Counted from the stretch's first letter, positions 12,191 to 23,059 are shown. The stretch is 64,000 bases of DNA from Microdochium bolleyi (GCA_001566295.1 KQ964257.1:372001-436000); one strand, 5' to 3'. Notes: generated by a model not told the origin, from the letters alone. Made by a program: numbers and translations.

Positions 12191-13986
12191 ATCGCGTAGA
12201 AGAGATTATACGACTATGTCAGGAGATCAGCGTTAGGCGATGTTTGACACAGAATAGCTCGAGGAGCGAGAGGTTGTTCTTGTTTGGCTAGAGACAAAGA
12301 TTCACATGAAAGGTCAAGGACGAAAAGAAGCCGGGTGAGCCTTGGTCAGACACAACGTTGGACAGGCGAGAGCTTATGCACATATGTTTGCGGTGTTTTC
12401 CGACATGTGCTGTTGGTCCGGTGTGATTGGACAACTCCAACAAGTTGTTCGTTGCGACATCGGTGATTGACGCTTTGTGCCGAAACGCGCGCAAATGTGC
12501 AAATTTTCGCGGCAAATTACTTTGGCAAATCAGCCAAGTTCATTTATGACTCGGTCTCAATTGTGAAGTGTGTCTCGGAGAGATCATTCTTAAACACCCA
12601 TAGTGAAAGTCATTGTTCATGAAGCTGATGGGAATGATTCTCTTCGCTGTTGGAGTGGCCTGCAACCAAAAAATCTAGAATATTGGACTACCTGTTTTAC
12701 CGTGTTGGAAAGAGCGCACTAACCCTGATATAGTCACAACAGGGTGGCAATCCGAGACGTACCGCTGGCTTCCTAGGTCAACTCTTCTTGTCCTCAGTAA
12801 GGGCCACTAGAAGAGCTTGGGTCAGTGGTGCTAAGTTTGGGAGGTATGTCGCGACAACAACATGCCTTTACACTAACACCAGCCTTGGTATTTACGTTGT
12901 GGGCGTGATAGCAGTGATCGTGACCAAGTACGCTTAATCTATGTCGTGTTGCTGGCTATGTGCTGCTGTCAATGATCAATAGCTTCCTAGTCGCGATTAA
13001 GAGAGCGATTAGAGCCATGATACACACGAGAATCTGGGTGGCCGTAAGCTGTCTTTGTCTGGGAGCCCCGGTTGCTTTTTCTGTGACGGAGTGTTGCCCA
13101 TATGGGTCTTGTAGAGATTGGGGAGTGGCCATTGTTTGTCTGCGGATGAGTGCGGACTGATCTGAGGCGATGTTCAACAGGTTGGTAAACTGATTTGCGA
13201 AGGGGAGAAGAACCTGAACGCCTAGACAGCATGAGGAAGAAAGTCATGATGCTTATGTGCATTGGCTATGCTCGCAGTCGTGAAAGTTAGCATCATGACC
13301 AAGACGACGCCGACCCCTGGCATCTCGCACTCCTCACCCCAGAAATGGAATGGGACCCACATTGCATCGGACAAGGATATCCAACAATCCACTCTAACCA
13401 GGGGCCAAGACACGATGGAGAACTAAGGCATATATAGCACGGAGGATTTCCTAGACAGACAGTCCTTACCATTGTACTTCAGCGATCGTTCTAAGTATCA
13501 TTCCCCATCCATCATCTGAACCAGTCCCCAACGCGATCAAGAGTGGTATCTCGTTCAAGAGACACGCAACCATTGCAGAACAGCAACCCTTTCGAAGCCC
13601 AGTCATTGGTTGATCCCGAGGCCGGATCGTGACACTCGCCCCCAGTGAGAACTATCGTTAGTTGCCGACAATGTCTCCCCAAAATCAACCCGTCCATTTT
13701 CAACAATATGTGGCCAGGACATTGGGTTGCATTTTCCCGTAAGATGACGTACGTGTCAGCGCAGAGCGGTGGCAACCCCGCAATGTCGTCCAGCTGCAAG
13801 TTGTCCGGGAATAAGCTTATGCCAGGCCCGCCTCGTCGCTGAATCTCCAACCTGACCACCAAAGGCCGGCCCCTCTCCCCTAACAAAACTCTGAAGGAGC
13901 ACAGCCAAGATCCTCGTCGCACTGCGACCGACAGTACTATCGGAACAAGTACGCCCACGACGACCAGAAAAGACAATCCCAGAACA
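12191..13986. other. intergenic, about 1.8 kb
   Basis: The upstream region of both the ABC transporter (-) and the MFS gene (+). I see no conserved gene. Two short minus-strand frames are worth noting. One of 58 codons (12956-13132) has a single hydrophobic helix near its C-terminus. One of 33 codons (13222-13323) looks like a signal peptide plus an 11-residue His-rich tail. Neither has independent support. Confidence 0.4.
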
Positions 13987-15609
13987 ATGGAGGCGCAGCA
14001 GGAGCACCCGCAGAAGTCGGTGGAAAAGCGAGCCCTTACCGCTGCCTTAGCGGCGGCTACTATTCACAATGAGCTCGCCGCTAATGCGAAAAACGCGACC
14101 AATGGCGAGCATGACATGACCGTCTGGCAGGGCATCAAGCAATATCGCAAGGCCGTGTTCTGGTCCGTCGTCTTCTCGCTTTGCATCGTCATGGACGGCT
14201 ACGACCTGGGTTTCACTGGTACCCTGTACGCCCATCCAGCCTTCCAAGCGCAGTTCGGCGAGCCCTACAAGAACGGCTACCAGATCTCGGCCGCCTGGCA
14301 GACGGGTTTCCACGTGACGGGCAAAGTCGGCAACATGATCGGCGTGTTGCTCGACGGCTACTTCTCCGAGCGTCTAGGCCGTCGCACTGTGTCGCTCATC
14401 ACACTCGCGATGTTGGCTGGACTCATCTTTATGCAGTTTTTTGCTGAAACCCTTACCGTCTTCCTTGTCGGTCGGTTCCTTGCCGGAGTGCCCATCGGTG
14501 TCTTCCAAGCTGCGGCCAACACGTATGCAGCCGAGGTGTGTCCCACTGTTCTGCGGAGCTACCTGACGACGTATGTCTGCCTTTGCTGGGTCATGGGCCA
14601 GTTCATCTGCGCTGGCGTGACATATGAGCTGTCCAAGCTACACAACGAATGGGGATGGCGCATCATTATCGCGGTCCAGTGGGCTTGGATCCCGCCACTC
14701 TTGGTACTCATATGGTTCGCCCCGGAGAGCCCATGGTGGTTGGTGCGCGAGGAACGCTACGATGAGGCCGAGAAGATGGTCATGCGTTTAACGGATGGCT
14801 CCGTCAACCCTAAAGAGTCGGTGGCCATGATGATTCACACGACACGGCTTGAGGTGGAGACCGGCTCCGGTGTCTCGTACCTCGACTGTTTCAAGGGAAC
14901 AGACCTGCGCCGCACCGAAATCGCCTGCCTTGTCTATGGCATCCAGGCTGGCGTAGGCAATCCCCTGCAGGCGTACACAACCTACTTCTTCCAGCAGGCC
15001 GGTCTGCCGACGAGCGAGTCCTTCAAGCTCAATATCGGCAACAATGCTACCTCATTCGTTGGTACCATGCTGACCTGGCCACTGCTCTACTACTTTGGTC
15101 GCCGTACAGTCTTTTTCGGTGGTCTGTGCTGCATGACCGTCCTGTACTTCGCCATCGGTTTCGCTGGCATTCCCGACATCACCAATACGTCCGCCAACTG
15201 GGCCAGGTCGTCACTACTTATCATCTACCTCTTTTTCTATTGCCCGACCGTCGGCGCAACCGTATACGTCATCGTGGGCGAGGTGGGCGCCAGTCGGCTG
15301 CGGAGTAAGACCGTCGCTCTCGCCCGGAACTTCTACTGTCTCGTGGCTATCATCTCAGGCATCATTGTGCCATACATGCTGAACCCGACCGCCTGGAACT
15401 GGGGCGCGAAGGCCGGCTTCTTCTACGGCGGGATTAGTATTTTCTGCCTAGTCTGGGTCTACCTAAGACTGCCGGAGATGAAAGGCCGCACCTATGAGGA
15501 ACTCGACATTCTCTTCGATAGGCGCATTGCCGCAAGAAGGTTCAAGGGCGAGTGTATCGATGCCTATGCGGAATACGATGAGTCAACAAAGATCAAAGGC
15601 GAAGCGTAA
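13987..15609 (+). CDS. MFS sugar transporter, alpha-glucoside/maltose permease-like
   Basis: An intronless frame of 540 residues with twelve predicted membrane helices, an N-terminal cytoplasmic tail of about 50 residues and a typical sugar-porter layout. Family signatures visible include the GRR loop between TM2 and TM3 (SERLGRRTVS), GRFLAGVPIGVFQ in TM4, the PESPWWL motif after TM6 (about residue 250), FGRRTVFFGG after TM8, and the LPEMKGRTYEELD motif after TM12. The PESPWWL form and overall similarity are closest to fungal alpha-glucoside:proton symporters of the plasma membrane. The substrate could also be another oligosaccharide or a glycoside. The start ATG at 13987 gives MEAQQEHPQ, with no alternative needed. 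Its 3' end converges on the ASCH gene, 388 bp away. Confidence 0.9.
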   Translation: MEAQQEHPQKSVEKRALTAALAAATIHNELAANAKNATNGEHDMTVWQGIKQYRKAVFWSVVFSLCIVMDGYDLGFTGTLYAHPAFQAQFGEPYKNGYQISAAWQTGFHVTGKVGNMIGVLLDGYFSERLGRRTVSLITLAMLAGLIFMQFFAETLTVFLVGRFLAGVPIGVFQAAANTYAAEVCPTVLRSYLTTYVCLCWVMGQFICAGVTYELSKLHNEWGWRIIIAVQWAWIPPLLVLIWFAPESPWWLVREERYDEAEKMVMRLTDGSVNPKESVAMMIHTTRLEVETGSGVSYLDCFKGTDLRRTEIACLVYGIQAGVGNPLQAYTTYFFQQAGLPTSESFKLNIGNNATSFVGTMLTWPLLYYFGRRTVFFGGLCCMTVLYFAIGFAGIPDITNTSANWARSSLLIIYLFFYCPTVGATVYVIVGEVGASRLRSKTVALARNFYCLVAIISGIIVPYMLNPTAWNWGAKAGFFYGGISIFCLVWVYLRLPEMKGRTYEELDILFDRRIAARRFKGECIDAYAEYDESTKIKGEA

Positions 15610-15997
15610 AAGACACTGTTTATGTAACTTACGTAAGTTACGCTATATTAATGATACAGAAACTCCACCGTTGATACAATGCCAAGCCATAAGACCTGTA
15701 ATAGGTGGACTCCAGGATCGTCACACAAGAATAGCATTAGGGCTTCATAATATTCCTCATTCATTCTATAGGAATACTCAAGCGGCCCCATTGCGACCCA
15801 AAAGGGCAGCTGGTCGTACAATGTTTTGGAAAATTCGAGGAGAAAGCCGTTATTATATCGCTAGCGTGCAAGTGGTTTCTAGTCTATCACTTCTCAGGTT
15901 CCAGCCAATATTTTCGCCGGCTCCGTTGCAAATCTGCCTGCTTCCACCGGTCTTCTTTTACCACATGTGCACAAAGTAACTCTCCGAGCCCGCCTCC
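15610..15997. other. intergenic between convergent MFS and ASCH genes
   Basis: 388 bp of AT-rich 3' flank. It contains a perfect 18-bp palindrome at 15624-15641. Nothing else was recognised. Confidence 0.5.
15624..15641. repeat. perfect 18-bp palindrome after the MFS stop codon
   Basis: GTAACTTACGTAAGTTAC equals its own reverse complement. It starts 14 bp after the MFS stop codon, in the 3' flank. It could form a short cruciform or hairpin, or bind a dimeric protein; no function is known. Confidence 0.75.
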
Positions 15998-16465
15998 TCA
16001 CTGCCCACTGGGCTTTGGGTACACCAGCTCGAACCGCTCGCACTGCACCACGCTGTCCTCACAAAAGTCCTTTTCGCCCTGCAGCTCCTTCCAGAACCGG
16101 ATGTGCCCCGTGCGCCACGCCTCGTAGTCGCCCTCGGCCTCCGACAGGGCGAACTCCTCGGTCACGTCGCGGAACGGGCACTGGACGAAAGAAATGGTGC
16201 GGATGATGGCGCGTGGCTCGCTCCTGCTGTCGACGACGACGGCGTAGTCGCCGGGCCCCCAGTGCAGGGGCTGCGGAATCGGGTAGGTCGCGGTGCCGGT
16301 CTTCTTGCCCTCGAGCACGAGCTGCAAGAGGGAATCGTTGAGCGCGGACTGGTCGTCGCCGAAGGCGAAGACGTCTTTGGGTGCTGGGAGGTCCTGGCCG
16401 AGGGCTTGTGAGGCGGCGGCCATGTAGGCCACGATGTCAGGCCGCTGGGGGTCTATTGTCGACAT
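15998..16465 (-). CDS. ASCH-domain protein
   Basis: An intronless 155-residue protein. The body matches the ASCH fold, a PUA-related beta-barrel proposed to bind RNA or nucleotides. The segment LVLEGKKTGTATYP (about 47-60) holds the conserved Gly-Lys-Lys-Thr signature, then come PGDYAVVVDSRSEPRAIIRT (about 71-90) and the C-terminal FALSEAEGDYEAWRTGH with the FWKE segment. Bacterial and fungal ASCH proteins of this size are cytosolic, and some hydrolyse acetylated cytidine; the substrate here is unknown. The start ATG at 16465 (MSTIDPQRP) is the only sensible choice. There is no signal peptide and no membrane segment. Confidence 0.85.
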   Translation of the reverse strand: MSTIDPQRPDIVAYMAAASQALGQDLPAPKDVFAFGDDQSALNDSLLQLVLEGKKTGTATYPIPQPLHWGPGDYAVVVDSRSEPRAIIRTISFVQCPFRDVTEEFALSEAEGDYEAWRTGHIRFWKELQGEKDFCEDSVVQCERFELVYPKPSGQ

Positions 16466-18104
16466 GGTTGGTGGTTTTGTTTTGTGAAATTGGTGTAACT
16501 GGTTTAGTTCTTGATAGACTTAGAGTTGATTGGAAGTCGCGGGCTTGTGAGTGTTAAAGTAATTGTATAGTATGTGGATGCTGAAGAATTCTGGCCGCGA
16601 GCCCCGCTCAGCCGCAAGCCGAGTGACTCAGCTCGCCGGTATCAACTTTCGCCAAGCCGGCAAAATACCGCTATTCTGAGCCTTCTCGTCATGGTAATTT
16701 ACTGGGTCCTGGGGTTGTTTTCTTGTAAAGAGAGAATTTATAGAGAGTTAAGGATCTCTCTGCGCCGCCATACACGACGTTGGACTTGCCGATTCTCGCT
16801 TGACCCCTGGACGATCAGAAGTAGCATGAGAATTGAGACAAAGGTGTCGTCATTTGTTGAATGACTTTCTGCTCGTCACAAGCTATCGACGCCCAGAGAT
16901 TGACGGTGGGTGGGTAGTCAAACCATTTCGCGGCCGAATACAAATTTTCCGACTTTTCATCAATATAAAATCAAGCATTCTGGATTTTGTGCCATGAACC
17001 AACCCAGGCAGGCACATCTCCTCTGCAAGGTTCCAGAAACAGGTAGTCACCCAAGTCTGCTGCCTGTACCTCCGGTTTTCGGGACTGTACATGTGGCACA
17101 CTGGGACTCTTCTATGCTTGTCACGGATCGTGCACTCTGCTGGCGGTTCATCTTGCGACAGCGGCAGTGTGAATATGCTAAATCAGGAGGATAAACTCTG
17201 CTCGTGTCTCTACAATTTATGTTTTACAACCTCCTTTCTTACCCCACCTTTCGGCATTTTCAGAACAGTACGTTGATTACAGCAGCAAAATTGCCTAAAT
17301 TGTCAATCACACGTGCGGAGTGTGCCGGATCGTCCTGTTCTTGGCGGGTTTCTGCTATTATAGATGTGGTATATATAGACATGGCTCCGTGCAGAAACGC
17401 CAAGATGCCAGAAGAGTAGGATTGCATCCCCCCAAATGGCGTGACATTGCAGCCTTTTTGACAGCGTTTCCGTTGTGTAACACGGGCACTCTCCCCCGCC
17501 AGCACGACAAGAAGCAAAACCGACCCCAGACTCGGGGAGGACAAAACTGCAGGGAGGGCTGCAATCTTGGCGCCAAGCATGGAGGACCGTGTTCCCAGGA
17601 ACCCTTGCTGAAACGGCTCGCGCCTCGCACGCCTGCTGGCGAGTGCGACGACTGGTTCTCCGCACGCCGCTGTCAGACTGGGCATTTGTCCCGGGAGTTC
17701 GGCACCTCGAGGTTGCATCACCCATCGATGACATGTGGCGAGATCTGCCATGACAGAGATTATGGCCCGCGTGATTTTAGCGCATGCCTCTGCATGAACA
17801 CCTCGTGCAATTGTTGGGTTGCTACAATACACAAAGCGCTGAAGAGAGTACCGTGTGCGCAAAGCTGCCCACTTGATGCGATGGTAAACTCCCGAGAGTT
17901 GGCTGAGTAGCAGAAAGGTCAGTCAATCAGATGACGAAAAGCATCGGCAACGTGTTTACAGAAAGTACGAGACACATGCGCAGAGCTAGCTCTGCAGTTA
18001 AGTTCCATGATCGCCATGGCTTTGTTGTGCTATGTGTTGTAAATCTACCTCAAGCAGCTGCGTTCCATCCACGCGCAGGATCGTCCTCCAAGACTATTTC
18101 CCAT
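16466..18104. other. intergenic, about 1.6 kb
   Basis: Only short frames in biased sequence. The longest (17260-17862, minus) shows no domain and no coding-like pattern. This stretch lies downstream of the UstYa gene and upstream of the ASCH gene. No RNA gene or repeat was recognised. Confidence 0.45.
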
Positions 18105-19099
18105 CTACTCCTCGTCTCCGTGCGTGACAGCGTTCTCGGCTGCCCAGTCGCGGATCGCGTCAAAGTTGCGGCACGTGTGCAGCGTGCTGAAGTCAGGCCA
18201 GTGGCCGTCGTAGCCGTCGTAGTACTTGAACGTGTACACGCCAATGTCGCTCTGGCACATGAGGTCTATCCTCAACATCTCGAGGCAGTGGTCTGTTTCG
18301 CAAATATCTGCTGTATCAGCCCGCCGCCAGCTCTGTCGGTGTTGGGGGGGTTGTCATGCAATAAATCGCGCGGGAAGCAAACAAAACAAGGGTCCCGCTC
18401 AGAGGTGGGACTCACCCAGATGTCCGCGCAGGTCCATGGCATCGGTGTCGATGTCGCCGCCCGTGTGCGAGTAGTATTCCGGGTATGTCGACTGGCGCAG
18501 CAGGTTAAGGCAGTGCAGCTTGTGGAAGACCTGGATGCCCGCGCGGTAGCCTTCCTTGCCGGTCTTGGGATCCGTGACCTTCAGTGAGCTGCGGTCGAGG
18601 CCCAGGCGCTCGAGCTCCTCGTGCGTGATCATCTGGTCGCCCACGTCGTACGTCACGTGCTCCCAGGCATCATCGACCTCCTGCCCGAAGCCGACATACT
18701 TGGTGTACTCGAGGGCTGGAGTGATATTGTAGCGCTGCGTCTGGTACGAGGCTACACCCTGGGCGGGAGCTAGATGGGGGGCATTGTTGTTAGTGAGTGA
18801 TGTTCTATGATATGAAAGAAGAAAGCCTGCAAGCACTTACAGTACGGGAAGTAGGGCGCCGTGAGGCCAGAGGCAGCATGTCTGGTCTGCAGTAGGAGGG
18901 AGAACGACAGGCATGACAGGGAGAAGAGCAGGAGTGCGACATGACCGACCCAGATCATGTAGGGCTTGAGGGACGGGCCTGAGTGTGGATTGTAAGAGTG
19001 GTGGGAGCTGAAGGGGAACAGGAGCGAGTTCTTCTCGCTGCGCTCTGAGCCTTCCTCCTCAATGGCAGGGAGGTACCTGTTGCGGTCGTTGCGCCTCAT
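18105..19099 (-). CDS. UstYa-family oxidase (DUF3328), membrane-anchored
   Basis: Three exons (19099-18841, 18769-18416, 18292-18105) with introns of 71 and 123 bp encode 266 residues. A cytosolic N-terminus (1-47) is followed by one transmembrane helix (about 48-70). The lumenal domain has both HxxHC motifs that define the family: HKLHC at 169-173 and HLDHC at 203-207. The C-terminal signature HTCRNFDAIRDW is also present. UstYa proteins catalyse oxidative crosslinking or cyclisation, first shown for ustiloxin and cyclochlorotine pathways, and the two motifs are thought to form the metal site. The second intron splits the Asp codon of HLDHC, so that motif appears only after splicing. The start MRRNDRNRY at 19099 precedes the helix correctly. 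The gene is divergent from the tandem-repeat secreted protein, a typical arrangement for fungal RiPP loci. Solitary UstYa genes also exist. Confidence 0.92.
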
Positions 19100-20613
19100 G
19101 GTGAATGCTGGGGAAGAAGTGAAATGCAGCCAGTGCAAAGATGTGAAAAAAAGAATTAGCGCCGTGCCAAAGGACAACTGGTCGCGTGTAAAACGAATGA
19201 AGAGATTGTACAGAAAGGGAAACAGAGACAACAGCCAGGGACCTGCCCTCTTGACTTGCAATGAGTGAGCGAAGCTGCAAAGAATGAAATGACAAGAAGG
19301 GGATAGAGGAACCGAAAGAGGCGGGCGAGGCCGCACCAGTGCACCACGGCGGGCAGGACTGGTTTTGACTCGGGCTGCGTGGACAACCCCTGACTCTGGG
19401 CTCTGATTCTGCGGCTCCAAAGCCCAGGTTCACCGGCGGGGCCATTGTTGGAGCGTTACTGCGAGCGAGGGAAATATCAGGTGAAACGGGCTGGCAGCCC
19501 AGGTGTGGTCGCGAGCGGTGGAACAGGAGCAGTTTCACGGACGGCCCAGATTTGGAAATAGAACCCTGGTCACAACAGGGGAGGAATGGGAATACCAAGC
19601 TTTCTGCCGTCGGGATCGGTCATGGGGCTCGCGTGCGGGTACGCATGGACCACCAGCAAGTGCTGCGTAGTACCACCAGGGGTTGGCTGGGTGCTGTCGG
19701 CGTGATCCGACGGACAGAGGAACTCGGTGCTTGATGGAGACGGCGATGGCGCCTGACAACGTGTGAACCTCTGGAGGGCCCATTCGTGTTTGGAAACTGT
19801 CTGGGCCGTGTCTGGACAAGCTCGACTTGGCGTAGCGTGGAAGGACACAAGCACCCTCAGGGATTGGGCTCAGGGGCCGCCGACGCGGCAAACCAATGGC
19901 CAGAGTTGACGAGGCGCCGAAGAGTGGCTCCTATACTGCAGCACCCTTGCTGCCAAGTCTGAAACTCTTCTGTTTGACCGCAACCCCGGCTGCGACACAG
20001 CCTTGGCGCCAGTGAGGCTCTTGTGCCCCGGCAAACTGTGCTATTCGTGGTTAAACCTCGCGATAGCCTCGCCTTCGCATCGGGGCCCGAGCCTCATGGG
20101 GACGGTGCCTGCGTGTGTGCGTGCACATTCCGTTGAAATCACAAGCTCTCCCGACAGGGGGGTGAGAACTAAGCTTTCGCCGTATGCATGACAACCCTAG
20201 CACATCTCCGCGATCGCCTTGAGCTACTGCGTGGAGGGCATGGCCAGTCGGGCGCGATGAGTTTGATAGTCTCCTGAGACGAGTGACGAGTCTCGGCCAT
20301 TTTGGTACGGTAGCTTGCCTCGGATTCAGCCACCGCAATGCTGCTATCAGACGATATATAACCGCCTCAAATCTGCTCAAACTCTTGTCCCCTTCTCTCC
20401 CAAGTCACTCCATCCATTCGACTCCAACCAACTCCGCTTGACGCGACTTTCTTCTTTCTTGTCTCCTTCCATTCTCCAGGGCTAGTCCCCACTCGTTATA
20501 CTCTGCACACATTACACTATCCTTCAACTGCCGGCCAGTTTTTGTTTCATTTCCCCAAACTCAAGCCGTCACTACCGCCCGTTTCCCCATCTTCAGACTC
20601 AACACAGAACAAC
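19100..20613. other. 1.5-kb divergent promoter region between UstYa and the repeat protein
   Basis: No conserved gene. The right end has promoter features for the repeat protein: a TATA box at 20355-20361, then a pyrimidine-rich leader (about 20380-20600) of the kind found before highly expressed fungal genes. A bidirectional promoter for both genes is possible. Confidence 0.5.
20355..20361 (+). promoter_or_regulatory. TATA box of the tandem-repeat secreted protein
   Basis: TATATAA, about 250 bp upstream of the ATG at 20614, followed by a CT-rich leader. Placement and leader suggest a strong, regulated promoter. This is inferred from sequence only. Confidence 0.55.
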
Positions 20614-22306
20614 ATGCGTGTCTCATCAGTACTTGTCGCCGCCCTTGCCTCCCAGGCTCTGGCCCGTAACGACTACTTCACTGCTGCTGCCATCGGCAAG
20701 TATGCTGTAAGTCAGACAACAACGTCGCAACTCTCCGCATCACTACGATAGATAGTTATACGCAATGCCAAGAGTAAACACTAAACAGTAGTTCCACCTA
20801 TAGGCTTTGATGGCTGTCGCCGTGGCTCCTGCCGCCGCACACCCTTTGTCTGCTTTCCTGCCCACTCGCGAGGTAAGCTGACATAACTTGATTGATCCAG
20901 CCCGTGGCCTCGGTGTTACAGAGAAGCTAACATCAACGCCTTGTCTCTAGCCTCACCACACTGGCGGTCAGAACAACGCCGCTGGTGCCAACCGCGGTGG
21001 TAATCGTGCTGGTGCTGCCGCTGCCGGTGGCCGCAACCGGAATGGCGCTCGCGACGTGGAAGCCTTTGACCACGCCGGCGAGGAGGAGGAGGACTCTCAG
21101 CTCGAAAGCCGCGAGCCTCACCACACTGGTGGCCAGAACAATGCCGCTGGTGCCAACAGGGGTGCCAACCGCGGAGGCAACCGTGCCGGTGCTGCCGCCG
21201 CCGGCGGTCGCAACCGGAACGGCGCGCGCGACGTCGAGGCATTCGATCACGATGACGAGGAGTCTCACCTAGACACCCGGGAGCCTCACCACACAGGTGG
21301 TCAAAACAACGCCGCTGGCGCTAACCGTGGCGGTAACCGTGCTGGTGCCGCCGCCGCTGGTGCCAACCGTGGCGGTCGCAACCGGAACGGTGCCCGTGAT
21401 GTCGAGGCATTCGACCACGACGAGGAGTCTCACCTGGACACTCGCGAACCCCACCACACTGGTGGCCAGAACAACGCCGCTGGTGCTAACCGCGGAGGTA
21501 ACCGCGCAGGAGCTGCCGCTGCTGCTAACCGTGGCGGTGGTAACCGGAACGGCGCCCGTGATGTTGAGGCGTTCGACCACGATGACGAGGAGTCCCACCT
21601 AGACGCCCGGGAGCCTCACCACACTGGTGGCCAGAACAACGCTGCTGGTGCCAACAAGGGTGCCAACCGTGCTGGTGCCACCGCCGCCGGTGGTCGCAAC
21701 CGCAACGGTGCCGCCAACAAGCGTGATGTCGAGGTCCCCGACCACGATGACAAGGTCCAGGCTGTTGATGCGACACAGGAGACCGAGGACTCTGTCCTCG
21801 AGACCCGCGAACCTCACCACACAGGTGGTCAGAACAAGGCTGCTGGTGGTGCCAACCGCGCCGGAGCTGCTGCCGCTGGTGGTCGCAACCGCAATGGTGC
21901 CGCCCGCAACGGCGCTGCCAACAACAAGCGTGACGTCGAGGCCTTTGACCACGCCGACGAGGAGGAGGAGGACTCGCAGCTCGAGACCCGTGAGCCTCAC
22001 CACACAGGTGGCCAGAACAACGCCGCCGGTGCCAACCGCGGCGCGAGCCGTGGTGGTAACCGTGCTGGTGCTGCTGCTGCCGCTGCTGGTGGCCGCAACC
22101 GGAATGGCGCCCGTGACGTCGAGGCCTTTGACCACGATGACGAGGAGACTGAGATCGCCGAGTCCACTCTCGACACCCGTGAGCCTCACCACACCGGTGG
22201 TCAGAACAACGCGGCCGGCGCGAACCGTGGCGGCAACCGTGCTGGTGCTGCTGCCGCTGCTGCGGGTGGTCGCAACCGGGCTGGCGCCAACCGCAACGGC
22301 AACTAG
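20614..22306 (+). CDS. secreted tandem-repeat protein, candidate processed peptide precursor
   Basis: Three exons (20614-20706, 20804-20872, 20951-22306; introns 97 and 78 bp) encode 505 residues. Residues 1-17 form a signal peptide (MRVSSVLVAALASQALA). A short pro-like segment ends in PTRE at 54. Eight repeats of 55-66 residues follow, the last cut to 40. Each begins PHHTGGQNNAAGAN, runs through a basic Gly/Asn/Arg/Ala stretch to GRNRNGA, then (K/A)R, then acidic DVEAFDHDDEE, and ends in (T/S/A)RE before the next repeat. Two repeats (5 and 6) have dibasic KR before DVE; the others have AR. Cysteine is absent. This plan (signal, repeats, Kex2-like joints) is shared by fungal RiPP precursors, peptide pheromone precursors and other Kex2-processed repeat proteins. 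The core product is unknown, and a structural secreted protein is the alternative. A UstYa oxidase lies upstream and a flavin monooxygenase downstream. Confidence 0.85.
20951..22303 (+). repeat. eight tandem coding repeats (165-198 bp units)
   Basis: Units start at 20951, 21116, 21284, 21449, 21614, 21812, 21995 and 22184. They are similar at DNA as well as protein level, suggesting recent duplication or concerted evolution by unequal crossover. Length differences come from extra Ala/Gly/Asn-rich insertions (units 2, 3, 6, 7) and an acidic insertion in unit 5. All are multiples of three. Confidence 0.95.
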
Positions 22307-23059
22307 AGTATGCAAGCTGCCAACTCTGAAGAGTCAGTGCTCGGAGTCGAGAGGGCTTGACATGGCTCTCTCACTCGAGATCAGGAAAGTGCCGGCAAGG
22401 ACAACACTTTAGTCTCAGCCTGCGTGCTTCCAATGTACCTAGCTTAAATACTTCCTCTTCCCGTCTCGCCGGCGGAACGTTTCCTTTATTTGTAGGCGAC
22501 GAGCTTGGCGATAATGAAATAAAAACTTGGTTTGCAAACCCTTTCTAGTTTTGACAGGAGTAGGAAAGTTGAGGTGAATACCCTAGGGTACCGAAACAGT
22601 TGGAAAGTACCTGCGCCGCCTATAAATGCTACATTTACCCATTCGCGTCACAATTGCCCTTTGCCAAGAATATGTCCTGTGCGTCACTTGCTAATAGCAC
22701 CGGTAGTAACATAATCTACCCAAGGTAGGCTATTCCGCATATAGTGACATCTCCCAAAGCGGGCGCCTTTTGACACGAAAGGCTTGCGCGGCTCTTTCTT
22801 CTTTCGGAATTGCAAGCAACAGTCTCACGTAACACCGACTGCTGGATTTCTTGGCATGTCAGCTCTAGGGCGCCGGCGATGATCACGGACATGACCTATG
22901 CGTAATATATATCAGGGTAAGTATTTCTTCAGGCGAAAGAAGCAAAACCCCTGATTGTTTGACAGTCTAGGTCGCGCCCGAGGAACAACACCATACTCGC
23001 ACCAGCAACGACAACATACAACAGCCGAGTCGGCACCCTTGAGCGCATACGAGAAAATC
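22307..23059. other. intergenic, downstream of the repeat protein and upstream of the FAD monooxygenase
   Basis: 753 bp with the 3' flank of the repeat gene and the promoter of the monooxygenase. A TATA-like stretch (TAATATATATC) at 22903-22913 lies about 150 bp before the monooxygenase ATG. No gene was seen. Confidence 0.45.
22903..22913 (+). promoter_or_regulatory. TATA-like element of the FAD monooxygenase gene
   Basis: TAATATATATC, about 150 bp upstream of the ATG at 23060. Assigned by position and base composition only. Confidence 0.4.

Noticed and set aside
17260..17862. 200-codon minus-strand frame
   Set aside because: No domain and competing frames of similar length on both strands; no splice or promoter support.
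20951..22303. CRISPR-like array
   Set aside because: Regular repeats, but they are in-frame coding units of 165-198 bp in a eukaryotic gene, with no spacer structure.
21269..22315. Minus-strand frames across the tandem repeats
   Set aside because: Repetitive sequence gives open frames in several phases; only the plus-strand frame has signal peptide, introns and a stop in the right places.
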